From CAUZFZ01 sp963579025 (GTDB lineage Bacteria; Planctomycetota; Planctomycetia; Planctomycetales; Planctomycetaceae), in NCBI GenBank assembly GCA_963579025.1, contig CAUZFZ010000007.1, positions 70,330-134,329 of the forward strand: a stretch of DNA of 64,000 nt, written 5' to 3'. How positions within the stretch are numbered: position 1 is the stretch's first letter; every line of letters begins with the position of its first letter. The notes under the pieces are model-generated. The model saw nothing but the letters and a program-made list of their open reading frames with translations, was not told where the DNA came from and searched no databases. Position numbers and translations under genes: made by a program. Positions 17,201-24,555 of this stretch are shown in pieces.

Positions 17201-19957
17201 CCACAGGATCCGTTCCGTGCGGAAGTGCGGCAGTTACTGAACGTCGAACGGGGTAATCAGGATTCCAGCCAGAGAGGCTTCCAGTTCCGGCTGAGCATCA
17301 ATCACCTCCTCGATTCCATTCGCCCGGCGGATTCCGGTCGGCCGATTGCCATTGAGTTTCGAGCACTGACACCGCATCCGACATCAGGCGTCACGGACGT
17401 TCCCGATATTGCAGTCGGCGCGGTCATGCCGTCGTATCCACCTCAGAATTCCACCCAACAGGAATGGTGGGCACGGTACGACCGGCAGCGGATGGCACGC
17501 GACATTTACGTGCTTCTCTATACGCTGTGTGGTGGAGACAACACACAGAACACGCTGTTGCCTAACACGGGTGCGAGCCGGTCGTATTCGGCTGGTGAAA
17601 TGCGCCAAATGGCGCAGTTCGCAGTGAATGTGGTGGATTCCGTGGATCGTGATGATGCCCGGACGATGTTCGAATACGACACTAACCTGTTTGACGGCTG
17701 GGGCCTTGACGATCAGGCGTGGGATTCCACACGTGATACGGCCGGTGCCCAGCGGACAGTGGTTTACGGTGTCGAGGAACAACAGCTTGCGTTCAGCGAG
17801 GCCCTGTGGGTTTACCAGAAGGAGATCTCGGCGAATCACGACGCAACAGCGTTCGACGATTCCGACGGTGACCACCATTTTCTGTATATGGAACTGCAGA
17901 ACGTCAGCCCGCGTGCGACGTCGTTGACAGCACCCTCAGGCAGTACATCGGCAGGAACAGCGGTGTGGCGTATCCGTCGGAAGTTTGCAGTCTCCAGTGG
18001 TTCCGATCCTCGTAGACATTCACTGGGAGCGGTCGAACTGGCTCGCGCTGTCCCCTCTATTCCCCAGGGTGAAGAAGCGTTGTACTTCCAAAATGGGGCG
18101 GGCCGTGTCGCTGCGGGAGATATGTATTCGATCGGCACGTGCGACAGGTACGCGCCAGGATCGACTCATGTGAGTACTTTCTATTTTGATGACAATCTCG
18201 ATCTGACTTTCGAAGCCATCATTCCCAGGTCGGGCAGCAGCATCACCGCGGCAGGGGCTGGAATGGCACCAACGCTGCCAACAGCGGCCAATGCGGCTCT
18301 CAGTCTGGATATGACATACACCGCGCCCAGTGGGTCTGCACCGTATAACCTGGTCAATTTCCCCGGCCGGGTCGGTGGGTTTCTGGACGCAGCGAATGCA
18401 CCAGCAATTGGCTCGCCCGCTGCAGATCAGCTTGTCCTCGTGCTGGAGCGGCGACTGAACCCCGAGCTGAATTCTCTTTCTCTCACCGAGAACCCGTGGG
18501 TGACGGTTGACGTGATGTATGTTCCTAAACGTGATCTTGCCTTGCAGCAGCCCGACACGGCTACGGAATTGCCGGACCGCATCAACAATCTGACGAGTGT
18601 TGAACGCCCGGAGCCGCTGGCTGCGGGTTTGCAGGCCGCGCATGGGGCTCCCGGCCGCTATAGCAATACGATTCACAATAACCCAGTAGCAGGAGATGGA
18701 CTGAACTGGCAGACGACAAATTCGACGCCAACCAGGAATCCATTCACCAACTACCAGAAGCATCTCAATCGAGAATTCACATCGCCGGCCGAGTTGTTCG
18801 CCATTCCATTGCGCGGCCCCAAAACCCTGGCGTTTGCCATCGAGTCGATGGAGCGTGCGCCCCATATCCAGCAGCGAGCGATCCTGCTGGCGCCCGAATT
18901 CGATGAAGATCAGGATGGTGACCGCTCACTGGACAGTGGCGAAGACCTCAACGGGGATGGGACTATAGACTACGACGAGGATCTCAATGGAAACGGCCAA
19001 CTCGACACTCATGAAGACACTGACAACAACTTCCGTCGGGACGGTGGCGAGGACAAGAACTTTGACGGCATCCTGGACACGTGGGCCGGGCCCGTGTCGG
19101 CTGGAGGAAAGCTGCTGCAGTCAGCACATCCATTGGCCACTGCGGACCCGCAGTTCGACAATCACTGGCATCGGCTGCTGGGATTCTTCGAAGTGCCGAC
19201 ACGCACACACCGCCAGCTCAGCCCCGATACATTGCTGCTGACTCGGCTGCCAGCGAAGATCAATCTCAATACCGTCCGACACCCGGAAGTTATGGGGGGA
19301 ATGATCGACGATCTGGAGATCGCCACTCCGCCGGAACGGGACATTAACGGCATAAATGGGCTCGAACCGTTTGAAGATTTCAACGGAAACTCTTCGCTGG
19401 ACTCAGGCCTTCGAGACCCGTCCGAAGCAGGGCGCGACCACTGGTTCGACCTTCTGCAATCTCGCGACGGATTCGACCCGGTCAGTTACCTGGTACTTCC
19501 GGGCACGTCATCCTCCCGGCCGTTTCGTGATCTCAGCAATCTGACGAGTGGCCTGGCCAGCGTTCAGAACACAATTCTGCGGACTCATCCGCGGGCCGGT
19601 GTCGCGCCCGTGTCGAATCGTCGCCTGTTTGAGCTTGGCACTGACACGGAAAGCAATAGCGGTGCAGTCGACTCACACGCACGGTATCGCCTGCTTTCCA
19701 AGCTGATGAACAATGCGACGACTCGCAGCAATGTGTTTTTCGTTTACCTGACCGTGCAGTTCCACGAGGCGCATGAGGACAGTTTGACTGGTGCGGTTCG
19801 TATCGGGGGGCGATTTGACCTCGATGGCGACGGAGATCCGGCAAACGATGGGCATCGTGGGTTCTTCATCATCGACCGCTCCGACATCGAGCGGGCCTTT
19901 CAGGACAACACCTTCAAGTGGCAGGATGTGGTTAAATACGAACTGACGATCAACTGA
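14255..19957 (+). CDS. Giant GspK/PilX-like pseudopilin with calcium-loop repeats
   Basis: A prepilin-like N-terminus (ARRRG followed by STLLIVIALTGMLALLGVMFF) lacks the Glu at +5, as GspK does. Near residue 1668, PAKINLNTVRHPEV matches the INLNTA motif of the GspK SAM-like region. These features and its place after the G-H-I-J-like genes support a tip subunit. At 1,900 residues it is about six times normal GspK size. At least a dozen EF-hand/dockerin-like loops of the form DxNxNGxLDxGED occur near residues 228-249, 276-354, 732-755, 943-966, 1550-1608 and 1706-1717. The ATG at 14255 has GGGAG seven bases upstream; a TTG at 14222 is less likely. The expanded part may be an extracellular calcium-stabilised adhesin-like tip (inference). 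Confidence 0.8.
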   Translation: MRIMQIKLRRVSLAAAAEDGSVGRSSRARRRGSTLLIVIALTGMLALLGVMFFSFASQEMENARNFNRAAARLENPEHPAKVYFDFALQQIIQGSDPNQKNSALYGPRHSIIGSLFGHDSHPFNGQGVTLMHFVNTATTFEPLVYQNGIPQSVPFKPDTNNWWDDPQVLLGFNDSPAANYDPDAADPTIKAERNLASLPAPDVDYTYPDLNNVFLAYRGYTRTQYNEDVNNNGTLDPGEDLNGNGTLEVNVLKLQLVIKPSYHRPEVLAAIETSSSEDTNNNGILDVGEDTNGNGMLDIEDFDGDGMPAKEDVNGAGGLEVNEDTNGNGILDGSEDANGNGVLDVEDFNANGTNDDLLVRDPHWAYNAWTKNRVMRAHPGHIAYVIDPQTRLAVPTEIRRFLDDDTTDPGDLAIIAGLPGGSGGFKFRVDLDSDGIVNEQGVWSFGRPRAGQDFQYEYDVDNDNDGERDGVLIDLSYRPEQRPSDGALYVPMFSATIYDAAGLFNLNMHGNLSGDTREPAVTGSGTFGDNASVSRSLHGLAPSEINLIWGLIGHVGQEIDASSLTDYSTYFNRIPPAVDVAMDSGLESLRKRIELANMALWWLNKGRVEFGAAAQIHTGRLGEEDRMWQVYFDAGKSNLIAQNAAGTYQKFPFPGYWSADDNNDFNSGGAFAPAGIRSFGHPISFSGRGSFTVDKKPQEPRLTRHPGRPVQWPAYDGLGLAGDVTWRSMRTEDKNLNGALDAGEDLNGNGILDSGLTTNLGFGVLGSANQSFPADDMMEITLEELRQGSRWSVSSDTDSAGRGGRRNDNELSQRQTYDETFSLDDSAVLQLSGADVVNAGVTSRLTKLLPSHVDPANNTRAIDIRKMFTTHSWDRRQYGLSQIVGGPGADTEPGVRFVDDNQDGVVDNPQELGWPGSDDDRAWEFNVDVDNDTLLEFPPQFGEDRNRNGTLDPGEDTIINNGTLDGVAAYAGYAGLDRLPTLPQDPFRAEVRQLLNVERGNQDSSQRGFQFRLSINHLLDSIRPADSGRPIAIEFRALTPHPTSGVTDVPDIAVGAVMPSYPPQNSTQQEWWARYDRQRMARDIYVLLYTLCGGDNTQNTLLPNTGASRSYSAGEMRQMAQFAVNVVDSVDRDDARTMFEYDTNLFDGWGLDDQAWDSTRDTAGAQRTVVYGVEEQQLAFSEALWVYQKEISANHDATAFDDSDGDHHFLYMELQNVSPRATSLTAPSGSTSAGTAVWRIRRKFAVSSGSDPRRHSLGAVELARAVPSIPQGEEALYFQNGAGRVAAGDMYSIGTCDRYAPGSTHVSTFYFDDNLDLTFEAIIPRSGSSITAAGAGMAPTLPTAANAALSLDMTYTAPSGSAPYNLVNFPGRVGGFLDAANAPAIGSPAADQLVLVLERRLNPELNSLSLTENPWVTVDVMYVPKRDLALQQPDTATELPDRINNLTSVERPEPLAAGLQAAHGAPGRYSNTIHNNPVAGDGLNWQTTNSTPTRNPFTNYQKHLNREFTSPAELFAIPLRGPKTLAFAIESMERAPHIQQRAILLAPEFDEDQDGDRSLDSGEDLNGDGTIDYDEDLNGNGQLDTHEDTDNNFRRDGGEDKNFDGILDTWAGPVSAGGKLLQSAHPLATADPQFDNHWHRLLGFFEVPTRTHRQLSPDTLLLTRLPAKINLNTVRHPEVMGGMIDDLEIATPPERDINGINGLEPFEDFNGNSSLDSGLRDPSEAGRDHWFDLLQSRDGFDPVSYLVLPGTSSSRPFRDLSNLTSGLASVQNTILRTHPRAGVAPVSNRRLFELGTDTESNSGAVDSHARYRLLSKLMNNATTRSNVFFVYLTVQFHEAHEDSLTGAVRIGGRFDLDGDGDPANDGHRGFFIIDRSDIERAFQDNTFKWQDVVKYELTIN

Positions 19958-19967
19958 GGATTCGACA

Positions 19968-20720
19968 ATGGGACTTCAGACAGTTCCAGACATTCTGTAC
20001 CCGGAATCCGACGATCAGCGATGGGGTGAAAGTGACCTGCACCGCGCATGGATGATCCGCCTGTATGACCTGCTTGACTGGCGGTACCGAGAGCAGAAGG
20101 TCTACGTCGCCAGTGACCTGATTATGTATTTCGTGGAGGGCAACCCTTGGCGCAGCCTCGTGCCCGACGTCATGGTTGTTAAGGACTGCGATCGCGGGGA
20201 TCGGCTGGTTTTCAAAACGTGGGAAGAACGCCGTGTCCCCAGTGTGGTATTCGAAGTCACATCGCAATCCACACGGAAGAACGATGAAGAGCACAAACCA
20301 GCAATCTACGCTGATATGGGTGTTCAGGAGTTGTTTCTGTTCGATCCGACGAGCGACTGGCTGGCCGTGCCGTTGCAGGGGTATCGGCTGGTCGGCGGTG
20401 ACTTCGTCTCGATTGAGCGGGACGAGACCGGCTCGCTCGAATCTCAGGAGCTGGGGATTCGGCTCACCCTGGAAGAGGGACGGCTGATTCTGCTGGATGT
20501 CGGAACTCGGGAATTGTTGCTGACGCCTGCTGAAGCCGCCAATGCGAGGGCTGATCATGAGGCTGAGGCGCGCGCTGAAGAAGCGCAGGGGCGCGCTGAA
20601 GAAACTCAGGCACGCGTCATGGCTGAATCCCGGCTTGAAGAAGAGATTCAGGCCCGAAAACGGGCCGAAGAAGAGTTGGAACGCTTGCGTGAGCAACTTA
20701 AGCGAGACGACCGGAATTGA
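19968..20720 (+). CDS. Uma2 family (DUF820) PD-(D/E)XK nuclease-like protein
   Basis: The 250-residue protein has the Uma2 pattern: VPDVMVVKD (Asp67), VVFEVTSQST (Glu96) and DEEHKPAIYADMGVQELFLFDP (Lys110). Together these form the PD-ExK active-site set. The last 60 residues are a charged Ala/Glu/Arg coiled coil. It starts 10 bases after the giant pseudopilin stop, so it is probably cotranscribed. Uma2 proteins are numerous in cyanobacteria and planctomycetes, and their biological role is unknown. A link to pilus function is not implied by sequence. Confidence 0.85.
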   Translation: MGLQTVPDILYPESDDQRWGESDLHRAWMIRLYDLLDWRYREQKVYVASDLIMYFVEGNPWRSLVPDVMVVKDCDRGDRLVFKTWEERRVPSVVFEVTSQSTRKNDEEHKPAIYADMGVQELFLFDPTSDWLAVPLQGYRLVGGDFVSIERDETGSLESQELGIRLTLEEGRLILLDVGTRELLLTPAEAANARADHEAEARAEEAQGRAEETQARVMAESRLEEEIQARKRAEEELERLREQLKRDDRN

Positions 20721-21052
20721 TGCCGACCGAGTCGAGTGAGGAATGCAGGGAATTGGTGTTGAGAGGAGGGAATTGAAATCGTTTCCCTTCATAATTGTCG
20801 GAAATTGACGAACCTGGGCGGATCGGCGGGTGATTTCGGCGGTCAAATCGTTCGAGTCCGGATAAGCTGCCATCATTCGGGTCTGTCTGGCAGCGTGCCA
20901 TTCTGGTCCAGGCGGGCTGAGGAACAACGCGGTTTACTGAAATTGATCTGAACAAGTATTCGTGATATGCGGGCGGACGGCGGGCTTTGAAACCAGTTGC
21001 TGCAAGCCATTACTGATCGCACTTAATTCATTCGTTCGAAGGAGAGTCTGCC
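20721..21052 (+). other. Intergenic stretch before the DUF1559 gene, possible promoter
   Basis: No gene is visible. A weak hairpin AGGGAA/TTCCCT (20767-20772, 20783-20788) follows the Uma2 gene. A TTGATC (20943-20948) and TATGCG (20966-20971) pair at 17-base spacing is a weak promoter candidate for the DUF1559 gene. The DUF1559 gene is followed by its own terminator, so a promoter somewhere in this stretch is expected. Confidence 0.3.
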
Positions 21053-22072
21053 ATGCGTACCTACCGTCCCACACCGCGTCGTGAAGCCAAGCGCGGCTTT
21101 ACGCTGATCGAGCTGCTGGTGGTGATCTCGATCATCGCGACTCTGGCCGCTCTGATCCTGCCCGCCGTTCAGCAGGCCCGCTCCGCGGCCCGCCGGGCGG
21201 AATGCCAGAACAACATGAAGCAGCTCATGCTGGCCATGACGAACTACTCGTCGCGGCATAATGGTGCTCTTCCCAGACTCTTCTCAAACTTTGATGGTGC
21301 TATCAGTAGAAGCTGGGCAGTCGCTCTGCTTCCCGACTTTGATCAGGCGGCGATTCTGCGGTCCATTAAGGACGGAACGTTCGAAACCGGCTTTCCGACG
21401 GGCGTGTCGCTCAAAGTCATGCAATGCCCCGTTGATGATGGGAACTTTCGGCAATCCAACGGGATGAGCTACGTGGTGAACGGTGGCTACGCGATCAGCT
21501 CGGCCTGGCCAGCGCTGCTCAACGCGAATCACAACACAACGACACTCAACTACGATGGAGTTGCTCCTGTAGTCGGGGTAGTGCCGGTGGCTGACATCCG
21601 GATTGCTCATGCGACCGGCATCTTTATGCCGCCAACTGCTGGTGACACCTTCCGCGTCTCGATGGACTACATCGGGAATGGTGACGGCCAGTCCAACACA
21701 ATCATGATCAGTGAGAACCTGCAGGGGCAGAACTGGCACAAAACGACATCTGCGGCTGATATCTCATTCGTGGTACCGGTCATCATCGGAACGGACATTG
21801 GTCCCGCCGGGACCAGACCGCTTGGCCTTCTTGCCGACCTGCCGACAGCGAAGTTACTCACGATTCAGGGGATGCCTGGTCAGAACGCGATTGCGGCAAG
21901 AGGCTTGGCTCCGCGTCCGAGTTCCAGTCATCAGGGTCTGTGTATGTATGGCTTTGCCGACGGTAGCGCGAAGCAGATTCAGGACGGCATTAACACAAGG
22001 GTCTATGCACGCCTGGTTACTCCGGACGGGCAGCGCTTCGGCCAGCAAGTGCTTGGCGACGGCTCGTATTGA
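21053..22072 (+). CDS. DUF1559 domain-containing prepilin-like protein
   Basis: This belongs to the large planctomycete family of H-X9-DG-type prepilin-like proteins. The leader REAKRG followed by FTLIELLVVISIIATLAALILPAVQQARSAARR is a canonical prepilin cleavage site (Gly15). The family signature RRAECQNNMKQLMLAMTNYSSRHNGALP follows. Near the C-terminus, SSSHQGLCMYGFADGSAKQI matches the SxHxGG...ADGS motif. At 339 residues it is normal length. AAGGAG lies 10 bases before the ATG. Such genes occur in many copies per planctomycete genome. Function is unknown, but they are thought to form or decorate pilus-like or envelope structures. Confidence 0.93.
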   Translation: MRTYRPTPRREAKRGFTLIELLVVISIIATLAALILPAVQQARSAARRAECQNNMKQLMLAMTNYSSRHNGALPRLFSNFDGAISRSWAVALLPDFDQAAILRSIKDGTFETGFPTGVSLKVMQCPVDDGNFRQSNGMSYVVNGGYAISSAWPALLNANHNTTTLNYDGVAPVVGVVPVADIRIAHATGIFMPPTAGDTFRVSMDYIGNGDGQSNTIMISENLQGQNWHKTTSAADISFVVPVIIGTDIGPAGTRPLGLLADLPTAKLLTIQGMPGQNAIAARGLAPRPSSSHQGLCMYGFADGSAKQIQDGINTRVYARLVTPDGQRFGQQVLGDGSY

Positions 22073-22101
22073 TTTGCATTGAGTACGGCAAGGTTGACCA
22101 G

Positions 22102-22135
22102 AAGGCAGTGGCATTCCCGTGCCACTGCCTTTTTT
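22102..22135 (+). terminator. Rho-independent terminator after the DUF1559 gene
   Basis: A perfect 12-bp stem (AAGGCAGTGGCA, 22102-22113, with its complement at 22120-22131) and a six-base loop TTCCCG are followed by a T-run. It lies 30 bases after the stop codon and ends just before mnmE. Confidence 0.85.
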
Positions 22136-22154
22136 GTTTCAGGTGCCGAACACG

Positions 22155-23591
22155 ATGGATCTGAGTGCCACGATCGCTGCCGTTGCCAGCGCGACAGGTC
22201 GCGCCGAACGAAGTATCGTTCGCGTGAGCGGCCCGAACGCCGCTGGTGTGATCAGGGAATTGTTCACTCCGTTTCCCGTGACTGTCTCCGCGCCGATTCG
22301 CGCTGCAGGCTTTTTTGCAACTGGTCTGCCGGTTGACTGTCCAGCCATCCTGCATCTGTGGGCCGGCTCAAAGAGCTACACCGGTCAGCCAATGGCGGAA
22401 CTGCATGTTCCGGGCTCGCCGCCGCTGGTGGAACTGGTTCTGAGCAAGGTCTACGCGTTGGGTGCGCGGCCGGCTCGACCGGGGGAATTCACGCTGCGGG
22501 CGTTTCTGGCGGGCAAGGTCGATCTGGCGCAGGCCGAAGCGGTGCTGGGTGTGATCGACGCGTTCGATCACGAAGAACTGAGCACAGCCCTGCGGCAACT
22601 GGCTGGCGGATTGTCGGGCCTGATTCTTGGTTTGCGTAACGAGCTGGCTGAACTGCTGGCGGACCTGGAAGCCGGACTGGACTTCGTCGAGGAGGACATC
22701 GAGTTTATCAGTCAGCCGGAGATTGCTCGGCGACTGACAACTGCGATCGAGACGATTGGTGGGTTGCTGTCGCGAGTCGATGAACGATCGCAGTCGACCG
22801 GGACGAAGCGAGTCGCGTTAGCGGGGTTACCCAATGCGGGGAAGAGCACGCTGTTTAATGCGCTGAATCCAAAGGCCTCGGCAATTGTCTCAGACGTCGC
22901 AGGGACAACGCGCGATTACCTTGCCTGTCGGATCGACTGCAACGGAATGTCAATTGAACTGATCGACACGGCGGGCTGGGAGGTCGACGAGTCAGGAATC
23001 GGCCATGTCGCGCAACGATTTCGCTCGGAACAGGTCACCGAGGCGGATCTGGTTGTGTGGTGTTCCGCGAGAGATCTCGATTTCCGCAACCGTCGAATCG
23101 ATGACTCGCTGCGCCGAGAGATCGGCCAGAATCGTCCTGTGCTTGAAATTCAGACACGGGCGGATTTGCTCGGCTGCGAGTTGCCCGTAGGTCGGAACAA
23201 GCCACGCGCAGTTCCGGCAGTTGGCATGTCCGAAAACGTCAACGACGCCGGAACTGCGCTGGGCTTGTTCCGGCCTACTCCTATGTCTGTCAGTGCCGTG
23301 ACCGGTGAGGGTCTTGATCGGCTGGTTGCGACGATCGCCGAGCGGCTGGGCGAGCAGAGGCGTGGCTCGCGGCAGTTTGTCGATTCGACGGCCGCACGTA
23401 GCCGCGACAGTCTGGTCCGCGCTCGCGACTCACTCGACAGAGCGAACGAGTCGGCGTCTGCGGGCCTGGGTGATGAACTCACCTCGTTAGAGATTCGCGA
23501 CGCACTGGATGCACTTGGCGAGATTGTCGGCGCGGTCTACACCGATGATCTGCTGGACCGAGTCTTCAGCAGGTTCTGCATCGGGAAATGA
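22155..23591 (+). CDS. mnmE: tRNA uridine-5-carboxymethylaminomethyl modification GTPase MnmE
   Basis: MnmE, with MnmG, modifies the wobble uridine of tRNAs. An N-terminal folate-binding domain is followed by a helical domain with an inserted G domain: G1 GLPNAGKST (about 224-232), TTRDY, G3 DTAGW (about 271-275), and the C-terminal FCIGK that supplies the essential Cys. The ATG at 22155 gives a standard N-terminus; a GTG at 22119 would lie inside the upstream terminator. The G4 motif reads TRAD (334-337) rather than NKxD. Between G4 and the SAVTGEG G5 region, residues 344-375 are encoded by a 92-bp REPIN-like palindrome read in frame. The protein stays open to a normal end, so it is probably functional. 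Confidence 0.92.
   Translation: MDLSATIAAVASATGRAERSIVRVSGPNAAGVIRELFTPFPVTVSAPIRAAGFFATGLPVDCPAILHLWAGSKSYTGQPMAELHVPGSPPLVELVLSKVYALGARPARPGEFTLRAFLAGKVDLAQAEAVLGVIDAFDHEELSTALRQLAGGLSGLILGLRNELAELLADLEAGLDFVEEDIEFISQPEIARRLTTAIETIGGLLSRVDERSQSTGTKRVALAGLPNAGKSTLFNALNPKASAIVSDVAGTTRDYLACRIDCNGMSIELIDTAGWEVDESGIGHVAQRFRSEQVTEADLVVWCSARDLDFRNRRIDDSLRREIGQNRPVLEIQTRADLLGCELPVGRNKPRAVPAVGMSENVNDAGTALGLFRPTPMSVSAVTGEGLDRLVATIAERLGEQRRGSRQFVDSTAARSRDSLVRARDSLDRANESASAGLGDELTSLEIRDALDALGEIVGAVYTDDLLDRVFSRFCIGK
23187..23278. repeat. REPIN-like palindrome inserted in frame within mnmE
   Basis: Two 32-bp arms (23187-23218 and 23247-23278) match at 29 of 32 positions as inverted repeats around a 28-base centre. 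The left arm opens with GTAG and the right arm ends with CTAC. This is the GTAG head plus inverted-pair arrangement of REPINs (paired REP sequences mobilised by RAYT transposases in other bacteria). It encodes about 31 residues between the G4 and G5 motifs of MnmE, a stretch short in other MnmE proteins. Confidence 0.75.
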
Positions 23592-23689
23592 GGCTCGAAC
23601 CGGCTGACTGCTGCACCTGCCTTGCGGCGCAAAACGCTTCGCGCTTCCGTCGGACCTGGGCCGTGCCGAGAGGTGAGTCTCGGAGGCCC

Positions 23690-24415
23690 TCACCTGGATG
23701 GATGCAGAACGAGTAGCCGGAATGACGACAGCTTATGTGTCGTGACGGGCCTTCCCGTTTCATCACGGAGTTCGATGCAGTAACCGCGATCCGCCAGGCG
23801 ATCGCAGAATTTGGGCAGGTACTCACGACCGGGGTCTCCGATCCAGCACACACCATCGCGGGTCAGCAAGGCATCCAGCACGTTCATGACGGGCTCGAGT
23901 GTCGCCGGTTCGTACAGCACATCGCAGCCAAGAATGACGGGGAACGGGTCCAGCTTCACGGCTCCAATGTCCCGCCAGTCCAGTAAGACATCCATCGCCT
24001 TATGCGGCTCGATACCGAGGCCGTTCTGAAAAGCGTTTCTGCGAGCGGTCTGGATGGCCGTGCGGTCGTAATCGCTGAACGTGACATCAAGGCCAGCAAT
24101 CATGCCGGCGATACCGGCGAGTCCGACACCCGCACCAATTTCCAGAGATCGTTCACCCCTGGACCACGGTTCGCGCGCTATCAAGCGACCCATCTGAATC
24201 GCGGCTGGCCACAGGTACGACCAGTACGGCATGTAATCGCTCTCACGACTCGCCGCCTGGACGCCCGGATCGTCAAGGAATGCATCCGGCGATCCGGGCA
24301 GGGTCAACTGGACGCGTCGAATGCCCAGATCAACTTCACGCGTTGACCAGCCGCCGGGGATGTCGGGCAGCGGTTCCGATGAAACCTCGTGCATGTCATG
24401 AGGCTCAGGTCGCAT
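23690..24415 (-). CDS. SAM-dependent methyltransferase (Methyltransf_16, ETFB/EEF lysine methyltransferase-like)
   Basis: Motif I is LEIGAGVGLAGIAG, followed by the acidic post-motif loop VTFSDYD. The family-typical MPYWSYLWPAAIQMGRLI precedes it, and VILGCDVLYEP corresponds to the DxxY motif of the METTL20/FAM86-like group of protein lysine methyltransferases. Length (241) fits. Start choice is uncertain: the ATG at 24415 and the one at 24394 both lack a strong SD. It is transcribed convergently with mnmE and divergently from the DUF1501 gene. The substrate is unknown; relatives methylate lysines on ETFB or translation factors. Confidence 0.85.
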   Translation of the reverse strand: MRPEPHDMHEVSSEPLPDIPGGWSTREVDLGIRRVQLTLPGSPDAFLDDPGVQAASRESDYMPYWSYLWPAAIQMGRLIAREPWSRGERSLEIGAGVGLAGIAGMIAGLDVTFSDYDRTAIQTARRNAFQNGLGIEPHKAMDVLLDWRDIGAVKLDPFPVILGCDVLYEPATLEPVMNVLDALLTRDGVCWIGDPGREYLPKFCDRLADRGYCIELRDETGRPVTTHKLSSFRLLVLHPSR

Positions 24416-24555
24416 TGTGAGTGGTCCATGTAAGCGGAACAGTGACTGCGGTCACACAACAACATCAACCGTTCATGATGCGGCTCGTCAGTGGGAGATG
24501 ATACATTGCAGGCGTGCCCGACCATGGCCGTGCCACTCATTTCAGGAGAAGCGGG

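Noticed and set aside
18020..18865. 281-codon open frame on the minus strand
   Set aside because: Antisense to the giant pseudopilin gene and without family features.
22119..22154. Upstream GTG start for mnmE
   Set aside because: Lies inside the DUF1559 terminator and gives an atypical N-terminus; ATG 22155 fits the family.
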